Assembly (NCBI GenBank): GCA_965240325.2
Contig: OZ251253.1
Coordinates: 558,001 to 622,000, forward strand
Source of the DNA: Rebecca billardiae RCC1528
Taxonomy: Eukaryota; Haptophyta
Direction: 5' to 3'
DNA length: 64,000 bases
This document shows, in pieces, positions 42,103 through 52,389 of this stretch. The notes beneath the pieces are model-generated. The model did not search any database and had not been told where the DNA came from. It saw only the letters and a program-made list of their open reading frames with translations. The translations under genes were made by a program, and so were the position numbers. The stretch's first letter is position 1. The number at the start of each line of letters is the position of its first letter.

Positions 42103-44150
42103 TATATTAACGACGTGGTATGCAACGGGCAGGCGTCAGTGATTAAACTTTTCTGAGGATAGCGCACCAGCAATTTCCCTTGACCGCCATCCGGGCCGAA
42201 GTGGCGCAAAATGGCGGTTGCCCCGTTTGGGCGCCCTTCCGCGCCTTCGAGCGGCTCGTGCGCGTCGGGAAGTGCGCCGAAGTGTATCCGGAGCATGCTC
42301 CTTCGACGCGTCGCACTGCCGGGCCCTCGCATGCGAGCCCATGCCGACGTCTGAGTGCGCCTCGCTGCGCACGGTACAGCTTGACGGTACACGGCACGAT
42401 TGGGGCCGCGAGCAGCCTCGTGCGCGCGACCGAGCCAGAGGTGGTCGTCAAGAGTAGCACGAGCGGCGGCACACGAGCGGGGCTGGTCGTTGCCGAATAT
42501 CTGACGCACCAATCGACCTCGCCCAGCGCCATCTGCTCGTTTGTGCACGTGTTGGAAAGGATGAGCAGCTGCGTGCAAACGCCCAGCGCGCAGATGAGGC
42601 GTGGGCGAGCGAAGGGGCGGCGAGGGCCGGCGCGTGCGCGCGCGTAAATTCGAGCCTCCCCATACGCATCGAAACACACCGCGCTCGCTCGTCGAGCTGC
42701 GCACGGGTATCGGTGCGCGCGCGCCAACGCGGCGCGCCGTGAACGCGCCCGGCGAATGCACACCTGCTCGCGCGCGCACGCGCACGTGATGGACCGAGGA
42801 GGTCGCGCGAGCATGCGCGATGTGTCTGGATGGAGCGTGTAGGAGGTGTAGGCTGCGCTCCGCACGCGCTCCGCCACCGTGCACCGCGCTGCCCCTCGTC
42901 TACGCGATCGCTGCCGAGCCCAGATTCAAACGCGCGCGAGCCCGCGAGCGCGCCTCCGAGCAGCGCTTGCAGCAATCGTGTCGAAGGCTTGGCGAGAGGC
43001 AGATGTGCATGGCAAGTAGCGCAATGGGGGTGCCCATCACGCACACACACCCGCGCACGCTCGCCGCACCACCTCGTCGTGCCCACGTTCAGCGCGCGGG
43101 GCGCACTTTGCGCCTCGAGCAGCTGCCGAGCGGCTCCCGCGCGCGGCGCGCGCGGCGAGTAGAACTCAGCCAATGGTCCGAGGGCGAGCCGGCCGAGCGT
43201 CGTGCGTGACGCACATGGACCTGGTGCAACGCCGCGTACCACTCGCAGCCACCATCGCGCCCGTACCAGCGAGCTGTGGCCGCCGCCGACACCCCAAAGC
43301 AGCCCAGCCGTCAGCGCGCGACAGCCGACGAGCGCGCGACGCGCGCGTGCACCACCGTGATGAGCACGGATGAGCGCGCGCGCCCGTGTCGTAGCTCAGG
43401 CGGGGTCCCCCGATCGCACGCACCACCGCGCTGCCACGCCTTCGACCATCTTGTGTCACCACGCGGGCACACGCCGGGCAGGCGGCGGGGGCAGCCCGCT
43501 CGGCAAACGGTCAGCGCGCAGCGAGGATGGAGTCCGGCGAGGGGCGACCGGAGTGTCCGGCGCGACGGAGGTGGTCCACGCCGTGGTCGCCGACGCGTTC
43601 CTCACCACCTCCGAGGCCGTGGTGGCCGCCCGGGAGAAGGAATGCTCCCAGTCGCACCCTTTGCAGTGCTCCTTTGCGCGTGCACGCAACGGCGAGGAGC
43701 GAAAGCGTTTAGCGGGACCTAGTCCGGGGCTCAAGGGTACCATCATCAAAGAATGGAATGCGTGCAAAGGTCCCGCTAAACAAATTTTGTGTCGCCCGTG
43801 CCGCGCGCGCGCGAGCACGGCCAATGCGGCTCCTTGCACATCTGCTGCAGATCGGCTCGTGCTCGGCGAGCGCGGCGAGGAGGAAGGTGCGCGCTCGCGA
43901 GCTGGCGCACCTGGGAGTCCTCGCGGCCTACGAGCAGAAAGAGCGCGTCGAGCGCAACGCCGCAGGTCGCACGGTCGCGATCTCGCGAGAGCGGTGGTGC
44001 GAGGGCGGGCCTCGCCATCGCGCGTTTCTGCGTCCAAACGCGGCCTCCGTAAAATCCGGATGGCGGTCAAGGGATTTTGCTGGTGCGCTATCCTCAGAAA
44101 ACCCGCGGCGCAGCCGCCACTTGGAGGACGGTCCGAACCTGGAGGACGGT
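42103..44150. other. Unassigned element bounded by about 43-bp inverted repeats
   Basis: Sequence at about 42150-42192 (TTTCTGAGGATAGCGCACCA...) is the near-perfect reverse complement of about 44059-44101. Both copies point inwards and enclose about 1.9 kb. Inside, the plus strand has coding-like stretches: 42380-42560 reads GTIGAASSLVRATEPEVVVK, which recalls a kinase glycine loop and Val-x-Lys strand, and 43560-43660 reads EVVHAVVADAFLTTSEAVVA. Nothing is long enough to name. A 14-bp inverted pair sits at 43708-43721/43768-43781. I treat the interval as a possible decayed terminal-inverted-repeat element. Confidence 0.4.
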
Positions 44151-44209
44151 TTTGGACTTTTTCCAGGCCGATCCTGGAGGATCGGCGCCAGTCCTTGAGG
44201 ATCGGCCTC

Positions 44210-45245
44210 CAGCGAGTCCTCCAGGATGCGCCAGCGAGTCCTTCAGGATGCGCAGCGAGTCCTCCAGGATGCGCCAGCGAGTCCTCCAGGATGCGCAGCG
44301 AGTCCTCCAGGATGCGCCAGCGAGTCCTCCAGGATGTGCCAGCGAGTCCTCCAGGATGCGCCAGCGAGTCCTCCAGGATGCGCCAGCGAGTCCTCCAGGA
44401 TGCGCAGCGAGTCCTCCAGGATGCGCCAGCGAGTCCTCCAGGATGCGCAGCGAGTCCTCCAGGATGCGCCAGCGAGTCCTCCAGGATGCGCCAGCGAGTC
44501 CTCCAGGATGCGCCAGCGAGTCCTCCAGGATGCGCAGCGAGTCCTCCAGGATGCGCCAGCGAGTCCTCCAGGATGCGCAGCGAGTCCTCCAGGATGCGCA
44601 GCGAGTCCTCCAGGATGCGCCAGCGAGTCCTCCAGGATGCGCCAGCGAGTCCTCCAGGATGCGCCAGCGAGTCCTCCAGGATGCGCAGCGAGTCCTCCAG
44701 GATGCGCCAGCGAGTCCTCCAGGATGTGCCAGCGAGTCCTCCAGGATGCGCCAGCGAGTCCTCCAGGATGCGCCAGCGAGTCCTCCAGGATTCGCAGCGA
44801 GTCCTCCAGGATGCGCCAGCGAGTCCTCCAGGATGCGCAGCGAGTCCTCCAGGATGCGCCAGCGAGTCCTCCAGGATGCGCCAGCGAGTCCTCCAGGATG
44901 CGCCAGCGAGTCCTCCAGGATGCGCAGCGAGTCCTCCAGGATGCGCCAGCGAGTCCTCCAGGATGCGCAGCGAGTCCTCCAGGATGCGCCAGCGAGTCCT
45001 CCAGGATGCGCCAGCGAGTCCTCCAGGATGCGCAGCGAGTCCTCCAGGATGCGCCAGCGAGTCCTCCAGGATGCGCCAGCGAGTCCTCCAGGATGCGCCA
45101 GCGAGTCCTCCAGGATGCGCAGCGAGTCCTCCGGGATGCGCCAGCAGCGAGTCCTCCAGGATGCGCCAGCGAGTCCTCCAGGATACGCAGCGAGTCCTCC
45201 ACCCCTCCAGGATGCGCCAGCGAGTCAGCCTTCAGGATGCGCCAG
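44210..45245. repeat. 21/22-bp minisatellite, about 47 copies
   Basis: The unit GCGAGTCCTCCAGGATGCGCCA (22 bp) alternates with a 21-bp version lacking one C. The mixture rotates the reading frame, so all plus frames stay open with peptides of the ASPPGC / ESSRM / RVLQDA kind. Left of it are related partial units (CTGGAGGACGGT). The right end is degenerate. Not considered coding. Confidence 0.95.
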
Positions 45246-45381
45246 CCAATCTTGTGGGTGTACGATGCACCGCCGTCTCCTGCAGAATGCGCCAGCCGTA
45301 CTCGCAGATTCTTGATCCAGCCTGCGCGCGCGGATAGCGCGAGCGAGCGTGGCATTGGGCGCCGACGCGGGTGCTGCGCAC

Positions 45382-46378
45382 TGGTAGCGTAGTGAGATGG
45401 CGGTGTGCTCTTGCATCAGCCGTCTGCTCTTGCATCAGCCGTCTCCGCGTCGAGGTGTCGTGGGCGATCTTCAAGCCGAAGAGCAAGCGGTCGTAGCCAG
45501 TGCCTGCGCGCGCGCCGCGCGCGCAAGCGGCAGCGCGCCCAGCCAGCGCGCGCGGTCAGTCGTGCAGGGAGGCAGTGCGCGCGCGCGCCGCCCGCATGCG
45601 CGGTGGGGCGCACCAATGGAGAGGACGCCGAACGAGAGCTCGATGTTGGAGAACGTGGGCTCGTTCTGGAACACCATCTCCAGGTCGAGGTGCGAGAGGA
45701 ACTGCCGGATGCGCCGCGTGAACACATAGTCCTGAGAGCACGGGGCGCTAGACTAGACGGCGCGGCAGCGGGGTGAGCGGCGGCGCGCGCGCGTGCGTTG
45801 GCGCGCGTCGGCGCGCACGTCGGCGCGCGCACCTTGGAGAGCGCGAGGAGCTTGAGCAGCTCCTCGTTCGCCTGAGCCGCCGGGTCGAACGCCTGGACTT
45901 CCTGCAAGGGGGGGCGGGGGTCACACGAGTGACGGGGCAGTTGGTGCGGCGGCAGTTGCGCGGTCAGTTTATCGCGCGCGAGGGCGGATCTGGTGCATTG
46001 CGTCATTCGCGATGCGTAGGTGGAGCAGTCGCGCGTTCGTACGTTGCCCGTCCAGTGCGCGCATGCGTGCGGCGCGCACAGTTCGCCGCGCCGATTCGCC
46101 CGGCGCTCGTGCTCGCACGCGCTGACGGCTGAGCGTGTTCTACGCGCTTGCGGCGCCTCTGCGCGTTGAGGCTGAGAGAAGTGCAGCTGGAGGATTGGAG
46201 CAGTAGTAGTAGCGTCTGATGATGGCTCTCTGGGATGATGGCGGCGTTGAACGAGCGAGAGCAGAGCGCTGGGCTGCGGGCAAGGCGACGGTTCCGAACA
46301 TCGCGGCCGATGATGACGAGCTGCGTCTGCGGGTGGTAGTCCTTCAAAATCAAACGCGCGGGTTCGGGGTTGCCGGAC
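45382..46378 (-). pseudogene. Fragment of a spliced gene, family uncertain
   Basis: Four candidate exons join in phase: 46300-46378 (SGNPEPARLILKDYHPQTQL), 45833-45901 (EVQAFDPAAQANEELLKLLA), 45614-45731 (DYVFTRRIRQFLSHLDLEMV, then FQNEPTFSNIELSFGVLSI) and about 45382-45503 (GTGYDRLLFGLKIAHDTS). Acceptors are good (CCCTTGCAG, CTCTCAG, GCGCAG) and donors are GTGCGC except the first, GTTCGG. The upstream end is cut by the hairpin at 46371-46439 and the downstream end by the 21/22-bp array, so the gene is probably broken. The first exon faintly recalls the NPEPAR...LVIIGRD stretch of nucleoside hydrolases, too weak to name it. Confidence 0.45.
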
Positions 46379-46439
46379 GACTAGTCCGGAAATAACGGCG
46401 CGCCGTCGGCGTGCCGTTATTTCCGGACTAGTCCGGCAC
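46371..46439. repeat. Long perfect-stem hairpin
   Basis: 46379-46399 and 46412-46432 are exact reverse complements (21 bp, both containing CTAGTCCGGAAATAACGG or its complement), with a 12-nt loop. Short TGCCG/CGGCA extensions flank it. It interrupts the 5' side of the fragmentary gene to its left and resembles a solo miniature element end. Confidence 0.8.
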
Positions 46440-47394
46440 GGCGCCGTACAAGGCATCAATACCAGCAGCGTGCGGGGTGCGCTGCCTCCGGGGGGGCGGT
46501 GAGTACTGCATTCATAAGCCAGCATAGAAGCAACCTGCGGTAAGGGGATACTTAATCGATGCTGGTAAGTCCTCAGCTGCTACGCTAGGGGTGCAGGCGT
46601 GCCGAGCTTAATCCGGATCCCGAGGGGGACGCACCCGCTTCCGTGTAGTTATGGTATGTCGACGATAATTGACGACACTACCGAGCTGCCTCCGGGGGGA
46701 CGTTTACTATGTGGCGCTTGCCGGAGCGTATGTAGCAGCCGCGCCCCGGCTCGGTCGGGTGATGGGGTAGGGTAGGGACGACGAACGTCGGAGGGCGTAG
46801 GGACTAGGGTAGGGTTGATGGGCGCTCGCTGGTCGGTGGCGGTGGGGCAGTGGGGCGTGCACTGTGCGCGTGCTGCGGGGGCGCCCAGGCACCCTGCCCG
46901 AGACGAGCCAGCGGCTGTGCGATGTGCCAGGCGGCCAGAGCCTAGGCTGCCAGCACTGCTGCTGCGCGCGCATGAGTGGCGGGCCCGAGTGCCACACGCA
47001 GCATCGTGCTGCATGCGGGCAAGACGCTGCGTCGGAGCTGGCTGGAGCTGGAGATGGGCGCGCGCTGCTACTCGTCGCGCCGGTCGCGCCAAGCACGCGC
47101 ATGCTCTGCGACGTGCTGGCAGCGGGCATAGAGGAGGCGCCCGTCGCGCGCCTCACCGTCTTGGCGACGCGCTGCCTACGTGCTCGGCGTTGCGCGCGGC
47201 ACCGTTGGCACCCACTGGCGAAGCTGATGCCATGCCTGAGCGCCGCGACCTGCGGCACGGGCACTTTTGACCTGCAGCTAGCGCACGGCGCGGCGAGGCG
47301 CCCGGTGGACGAGCTGCGGGGCGTGGGCGCAAAGGATGAGTCGGTGCGCACAGCAACTCAGCAAGAGGCACACAGGCGGCGTGCGCACCACGCG
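46440..47394. other. Unassigned DNA
   Basis: 46440-46830 is unique spacer with several TAGGG groups. From about 46830 to 47340 the plus strand has a coding-like run (for example LLLVAPVAPSTRMLCDVLAA near 47070), but no complete frame, domain or splice model could be supported. Confidence 0.35.
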
Positions 47395-48420
47395 TGGCTC
47401 GCCGCTCGCGCTAGCCGCTGGCCACCAGGCGAGCCGCTCGCCCTGGGCGCATCGGCCCGCCTCCTCGCGCCGCCTGGCGCAGCACGTGCGCACCGGCGGG
47501 CGCGCAGGTGACGGTAAGCGTGGCGCGACCGAGGGCGGCTCAGGGCTCACACCGCGCGCGCCGCGCCCACATCCATTTGTCCCCCCGGCGGCGCGCACGG
47601 GCGGCGCGCGCGCGGCACGTGGCTCGCCGCTAGCCACCAGGCGAGCCGCTCCCCTGGGCGCATCGGCCCGCCTCCTCGCGCCGCTTGGCGCGCCGCGTGC
47701 GCACCGGCGGGCACGCAGGTGACGGTAAGCGTGGCGCGACCGAGGGCGGCTCAGGGCTCACATCGCGCGCGCCGCGCCCACATCCATTCGTCCCCCCGGC
47801 GGCGCGCACGGGCGGCGCGCGCGCGGCACGTGGCTCGCCGCTAGCCACCAGGCGAGCCGCTCCCCTGGGCGCATCGGCCCGCCTCCTCGCGCCGCTTGGC
47901 GCGCCGCGTGCGCACCGGCGGGCGCGCAGGTGACGGTAAGCGTGGCGCGACCGAGGGCGGCTCAGGGCTCACATCGCGCGCGCCGCGCCCACATCCATTT
48001 GTGCCCGCGGCGGCGCGCACGGGCGGCGGCGCCGCGGCGCGCGCGCGGCACGTGGCTCGCCGCTGGTCACCAGGCGAGCCGCTCCCCTGGGCGCATCGGC
48101 CCGCCTCCTCGCGCCGCTTGGCGCGCCGCGTGCGCACCGGCGGGCGCGCAGGTGACGGTAAGCGTGGCGCGACCGAGGGCGGCTCAGGGCTCACACCGCG
48201 CGCGCCGCGCCCACATCCATTTGTCCCCCCGGCGGCGTGCACGGGCGGCGCGCGAGCGGCACGTGGCTCGCCGCTGGCCACCAGGCGAGCCGCTCCCCTG
48301 GGCGCATCGGCCCACCTCCTCGCGCCGCGTTGCTCGCCGCGGGCGCACCGGCGGGCGCGCAGGCGACTGTAAGCATGGCGCGACCGAGGGCGGCTCACCT
48401 TGCGCACGCCGCGCTGCCAA
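47395..48420. repeat. 211-bp tandem repeat, 5 copies
   Basis: GGTGACGGTAAGCGTGG (last copy GGCGACTGTAAGCATGG) starts at 47507, 47718, 47929, 48151 and 48362, giving 211, 211, 222 and 211 bp. The 222-bp unit has an 11-bp insertion near 48030. Each unit carries CGCATCGGCCCGCCTCCTCG and CGCCGCGCCCACATCCATT. Confidence 0.9.
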
Positions 48421-49870
48421 TTTTTCATTCGTCCTCTTTCCCCCGGCGGCGGCGCGCGGCACGGGCCGCGCAGGCGCACGATTAGCCATCGGACCAGCCT
48501 ATTGCACGCGGCACATTCGCTTGTTCATACGAGCCACGCGCGCGCGGCGTAGCGAGAGCATGCCCCTAGTCGCGGCGCAGTACCAGCATAGCCTACCAGC
48601 CTACCAGCAGCCTACCAGACTGAGCACGCAGTGTCAGCCCACTGCGGGCAGTGCCAGGCCGCAGGCGGCCGCCCCGGCGCGGTCGAACCGTCCCGGCTGC
48701 CTACTCACTACGTATATATATAGACCAGCAGCCCGTAGTACCACCCCGGCCGTACCGCGCAGGACGACCGTACACTTTGACTCGGCCAGTGTCGGCTCAG
48801 CGCAGCCGAGCGGCACGGTGGACGACCGACACGGCAGATTACTGGTCGTCATCACGCATATATGTGCGTGTCAGGCTATATATATATTACATCAATAATA
48901 TATAGTATTATTATATTACATTAAACGCGGGCGGCTCGGTGATGACGGTCTGACGGACTCGGACGGTCGACTCTGTGGCCTCGATGATACTCCGTCGGCT
49001 CGCAGACAGATATATGCGCTAAAATCATATATATATATATATATATCAGCAGCAGCAGTAGGCAGCTGTTACTCTCGGAGATGCGCGCCCCGTGCTATCC
49101 CGTATCCGGTACGCGGGCTGCGCTGCGTCGTCAGACTCAGACGAACGATGATCGCTCGATGCTGATGATGCATGTTGCGCGCTGTCATACTGCGCTAGCT
49201 TATGGCCGCTGGCGGGCCCGCTGGAGGCGCGGGGCGGCCCGAGCGCCGCCGCCGGCCGAGCCGCGGGCCCGCCACCCGCGGCACGGCCGCCGGCGGGGCC
49301 CCCGCCGTCAGTCAGGCACTGGCACGGCGCCTCGGCGGCGGCGGCGTAGCGCCGCCCGCGGACTGACAGCAAGTGACGACACGCGACTCCGACAGCCAAA
49401 GCACGTATAACTATAATAATATTACTATCGTCTGGCAGTCGATCTGGTAGGTACACTGATAGGCTGGTCTTCAGCTAGCTATGCTGGTGCTGCGCCGTGC
49501 GGGCGGCGTGAAGCCGGGGGCGTGCTCTCGCTCCGCTGCGCGCGCGTGGCTCGCCAGTGGAAAAGCGCGAATGCGCTGCGTGCGATAGTCGGTTCCGATG
49601 GTCAACCGCGCGCCCTGGCGGCCCGTACCGCGCGCCGCCGCCGGGTAGACAAACGGGGGCGCGGCGCGCGCACGGCGAGCCGCCCTCGGTCGCGACATGC
49701 TTACTGTCGTCGCCTGTGCGCCCACCGGTGTGTACGCGGCGAGCCGTGCGGCGCGAGGAGGTGGGTCGATGCGCCGATCAGGGCCAGCGGCTCGCCTGGT
49801 AGGCAGCGGCAGGCAGCGGCGAGCCACGAGCCACGCGTGCGCCGCTCGTGCACGCCATGGCATGCCCAAC
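48240..49870. repeat. Diverged inverted pair flanking an AT-rich centre
   Basis: The last 211-bp unit with its unique right extension (about 48240-48563, containing CGGCGGCGGCGCGCGGCACG) matches, in reverse complement and with many changes, about 49500-49870. The 0.9 kb between contains the AT-rich core. This looks like an old inverted-repeat element whose left end was later amplified into the tandem array. Confidence 0.6.
48875..49050. other. AT-rich island with TA runs
   Basis: TATATATATATTACATC at about 48880, AATAATATATAGTATTATTA at about 48896, and a pure TA run at about 49028-49046. It stands out sharply in DNA that is otherwise above 60% GC, and could be an easily melted or nucleosome-poor segment. 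Confidence 0.7.
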
Positions 49871-52389
49871 GGCGCAGGCTTGAAGCGGCATGGCGCGCGC
49901 CCATGATGGCCCCACCTCGAGGATCGACCAGGTCAGGCACGGCGCGTTGCCCGGTGCGAGTCCGCCTGGTGCGAGTCCTCGCCCGCCTGGTGCGAGTCGT
50001 CGTCGTCTCGTCGAGCTGAGCCGAGCACCGTCGGAGGGAGGGCGGACACGCGCTGTGTGAACCGGGCAGAGCTTGCAGGAACCGCTGCGAAGCGGAGGCG
50101 AGGTGGCGAGCAAGCATCGTCACTGCGCGCAAGTCTCTGGAGCCGGCGAAGTTCTATCCTCGAGGATCCGCTGAGACATGGTTTTCCTCCAAGTCCCGCG
50201 CCGATCCTCGAGGATACGTCTGCCCCTTCTCTCTCCTCTGAAAAGTTTATGGAGCGCTCGTTGGAACTTGACGCCGGTTTGGCGCCCGCGCGGCGAGGGC
50301 GACGACGGGCGTACACGGGGCCTGCGGCGGCGGGAAGCGCGCGGGCGCGGCCGAGAACGGCACGGTCCGGACGCCTCTCGCCAGCCGCGGACGCGCACCG
50401 CGCCTCCTCCTCGCACGCTGCTAACTTGATCCTAGTTGAACGGTGCGGTTTTGCTGCCGACCAGCTCAAGTTCCACGGCTGGTCAAGGTTCGGCTTGCGA
50501 CCTCGCCGCTGGTGCTTGCAAGAAGGTACACGAGTTGGTCGAACTCCCACGCACCCGCTCTGCGCTCGTCGACGCCCTCTGAAGGTGACTCGGGGTGCAT
50601 GCGGGGCAGTGGAATGCAGTGGTTCGGCGTTGCCTCTCAGTCGTCCAGCGCGCAGGCCATGTAGCGCGGGTGTGGTGCGCGCATGGCCCGGTAATTCGGT
50701 CGCGGCATGTCTGTCTGGGCTGCCCAAGGCCTGCCGCACCGCGAAGCGAGCGCTCAGGAGCGTGTGCCGACCGTGCCAGCCCCGCCGAGATGGGGCACTT
50801 CGCTGGGAAATGCGGTGTCAAGTTCCACCCCCGCTCAAGTTCCAACGAGCGCTCCATACAACCTGAAACCGGTCCAGACCTCGGGATTTGCCAGCCAAAA
50901 CCAAAACCCACCCCAGGTGGGTTTCCGGGTGGAAATCTGGGCGCCGCGCTCCCGGACTCAGCTGAACGCCGCCGCCGCCGCCACCTCGCTCGCGCCTACC
51001 GCCGCCAGGGCGAGGCCGCGCGATGTCCAGTAGAGCTTCCGATGGGACGCAGCGGGGCGGTAGCGAGGCGGTGAACTACTGTAGCTTGCGCGTGGCGCAG
51101 CGCTTCGCGCCCTCGCACCTGGAAGGTCAGCTTGAGGCCCGCGCGAGCGCGAGCTTGCGCCGCCGCCACGTTCAGCCAGAGATATGGGCGCCTTGCCTGC
51201 CGAGGCAGCAGAGAGGCACGCACGCGCGGGAAGCCGCTGGGCACCATGGCGCGCGCCTACGATCGTACTGTAACATGGCCCACGCCTTCCTGGGATGCGC
51301 GCCTCGGGTTGCTCTCAGCGCGCGCATACTTTGCGGGGATGACAGCACGGCTGAAGTGAGAGGCGGCGCACACGTCCGTGCGGGCTCAAGGCGCGGAGAA
51401 GATGGGCAGACGCGAGTCGCCCGGCGCAGGGCGGCGCAGAAAGGCTCTATGCCTCTGCCCGACGGCGTGCGCCATCGCCGCGTGCACGTCTACGACCGCG
51501 GCGGCGCGGCAGCCGGCGGCGCCTCGCGGCGGATGGCTGTGGCGGCGCACGCGGCGCACGCGGCGGGTTTTGAATTTCCGAGTTTCCCAAATCCTGAGGT
51601 CTGGACCGGTTGGATGGCGGGCCGTAGGCTTATCTCACAACGGATCCGTCCTCCGGATTTCCTCCGGACATTTCTAATGGCCGCCAGCGCGCGCCCACGT
51701 CGCGGGGTGGGTCGGCCGGCGCGTTGGGCTCGACCGGCCTGGGGTTGGCTTCGACGCCACCAGCGGGATGCCACACTGACTCGGCCACTGGGGCTCACGA
51801 GGACGCCTCGGAGTTCAGAGGGTGTGGTGGTCAGACGGGCGTCCCGGTCGTGCGATCGGGCGGCAAGCAGGCCGGCTGCCTAGCAGCCCACAAACGCGGC
51901 GCGCCGCGCGAGCCAAGGCCCTGGCGGGCATCACATGGACGGTACCTGGCCACATGAGTCGCCTGGAGTCCATTTCCGCGCGTGTGCCGCGCTGGACTGA
52001 GTCTACGGCTCAGCCGGAGGCACGACGGGCACAGCCCACGAGCACGGACTGAGCACGACCGCGCGCGCGTGGCGTGTGCAGCGACGTGTGGGGCCTACCT
52101 TGGCGCGCGAGCTCGCGAGCAGCGCGCGGACGACTAGTGCCAGGGTCCCAACTACGATGGCCCGCGCACCCGCGCCCTTCGCGGCCTGTGACGGCGGACC
52201 AAGGCGGCGCCCTCGAAACGACGAGGGTTGCCGCCATCCTCGAGCGCTTTTCGCGCCCGGCGATGTCGTTTCTTTTTTTTCGGCCGGCCTAGGACGTGTA
52301 ACGATTTTTTGTATCCGACGGATGACAGTTGGCAGCGATGCGCATGGAGGTGACCGCGCGACCGCCGACAGCGGCCGCTGAATGCTGAC
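49871..52389. other. Unassigned repeat-bearing DNA
   Basis: No domain-bearing ORF. The 286-codon plus ORF at 51023-51883 is open but low in complexity. Two inverted pairs are present: 50250-50273 with 50837-50860 (TATGGAGCGCTCGTTGG...) and about 50870-50892 with 51589-51611 (GGTCTGGACCGGTT side, one or two mismatches). GATCCTCGAGGAT-type palindromes occur at about 50158 and 50206. Confidence 0.4.

Noticed and set aside
44077-45392. Cys/Pro/Ser repeat protein ORFs
   Set aside because: Products of the 21/22-bp minisatellite, open in all plus frames and without a start context.
46740-46825. Telomere-like TAGGG repeats
   Set aside because: Only scattered TAGGG groups, not a regular array, and internal in the window.
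47930-48898. 322-codon plus-strand ORF
   Set aside because: Mostly 211-bp repeat, then unique DNA without a domain.
51023-51883. 286-codon plus-strand ORF
   Set aside because: Low complexity, contains an inverted repeat end, no domain or splice support.
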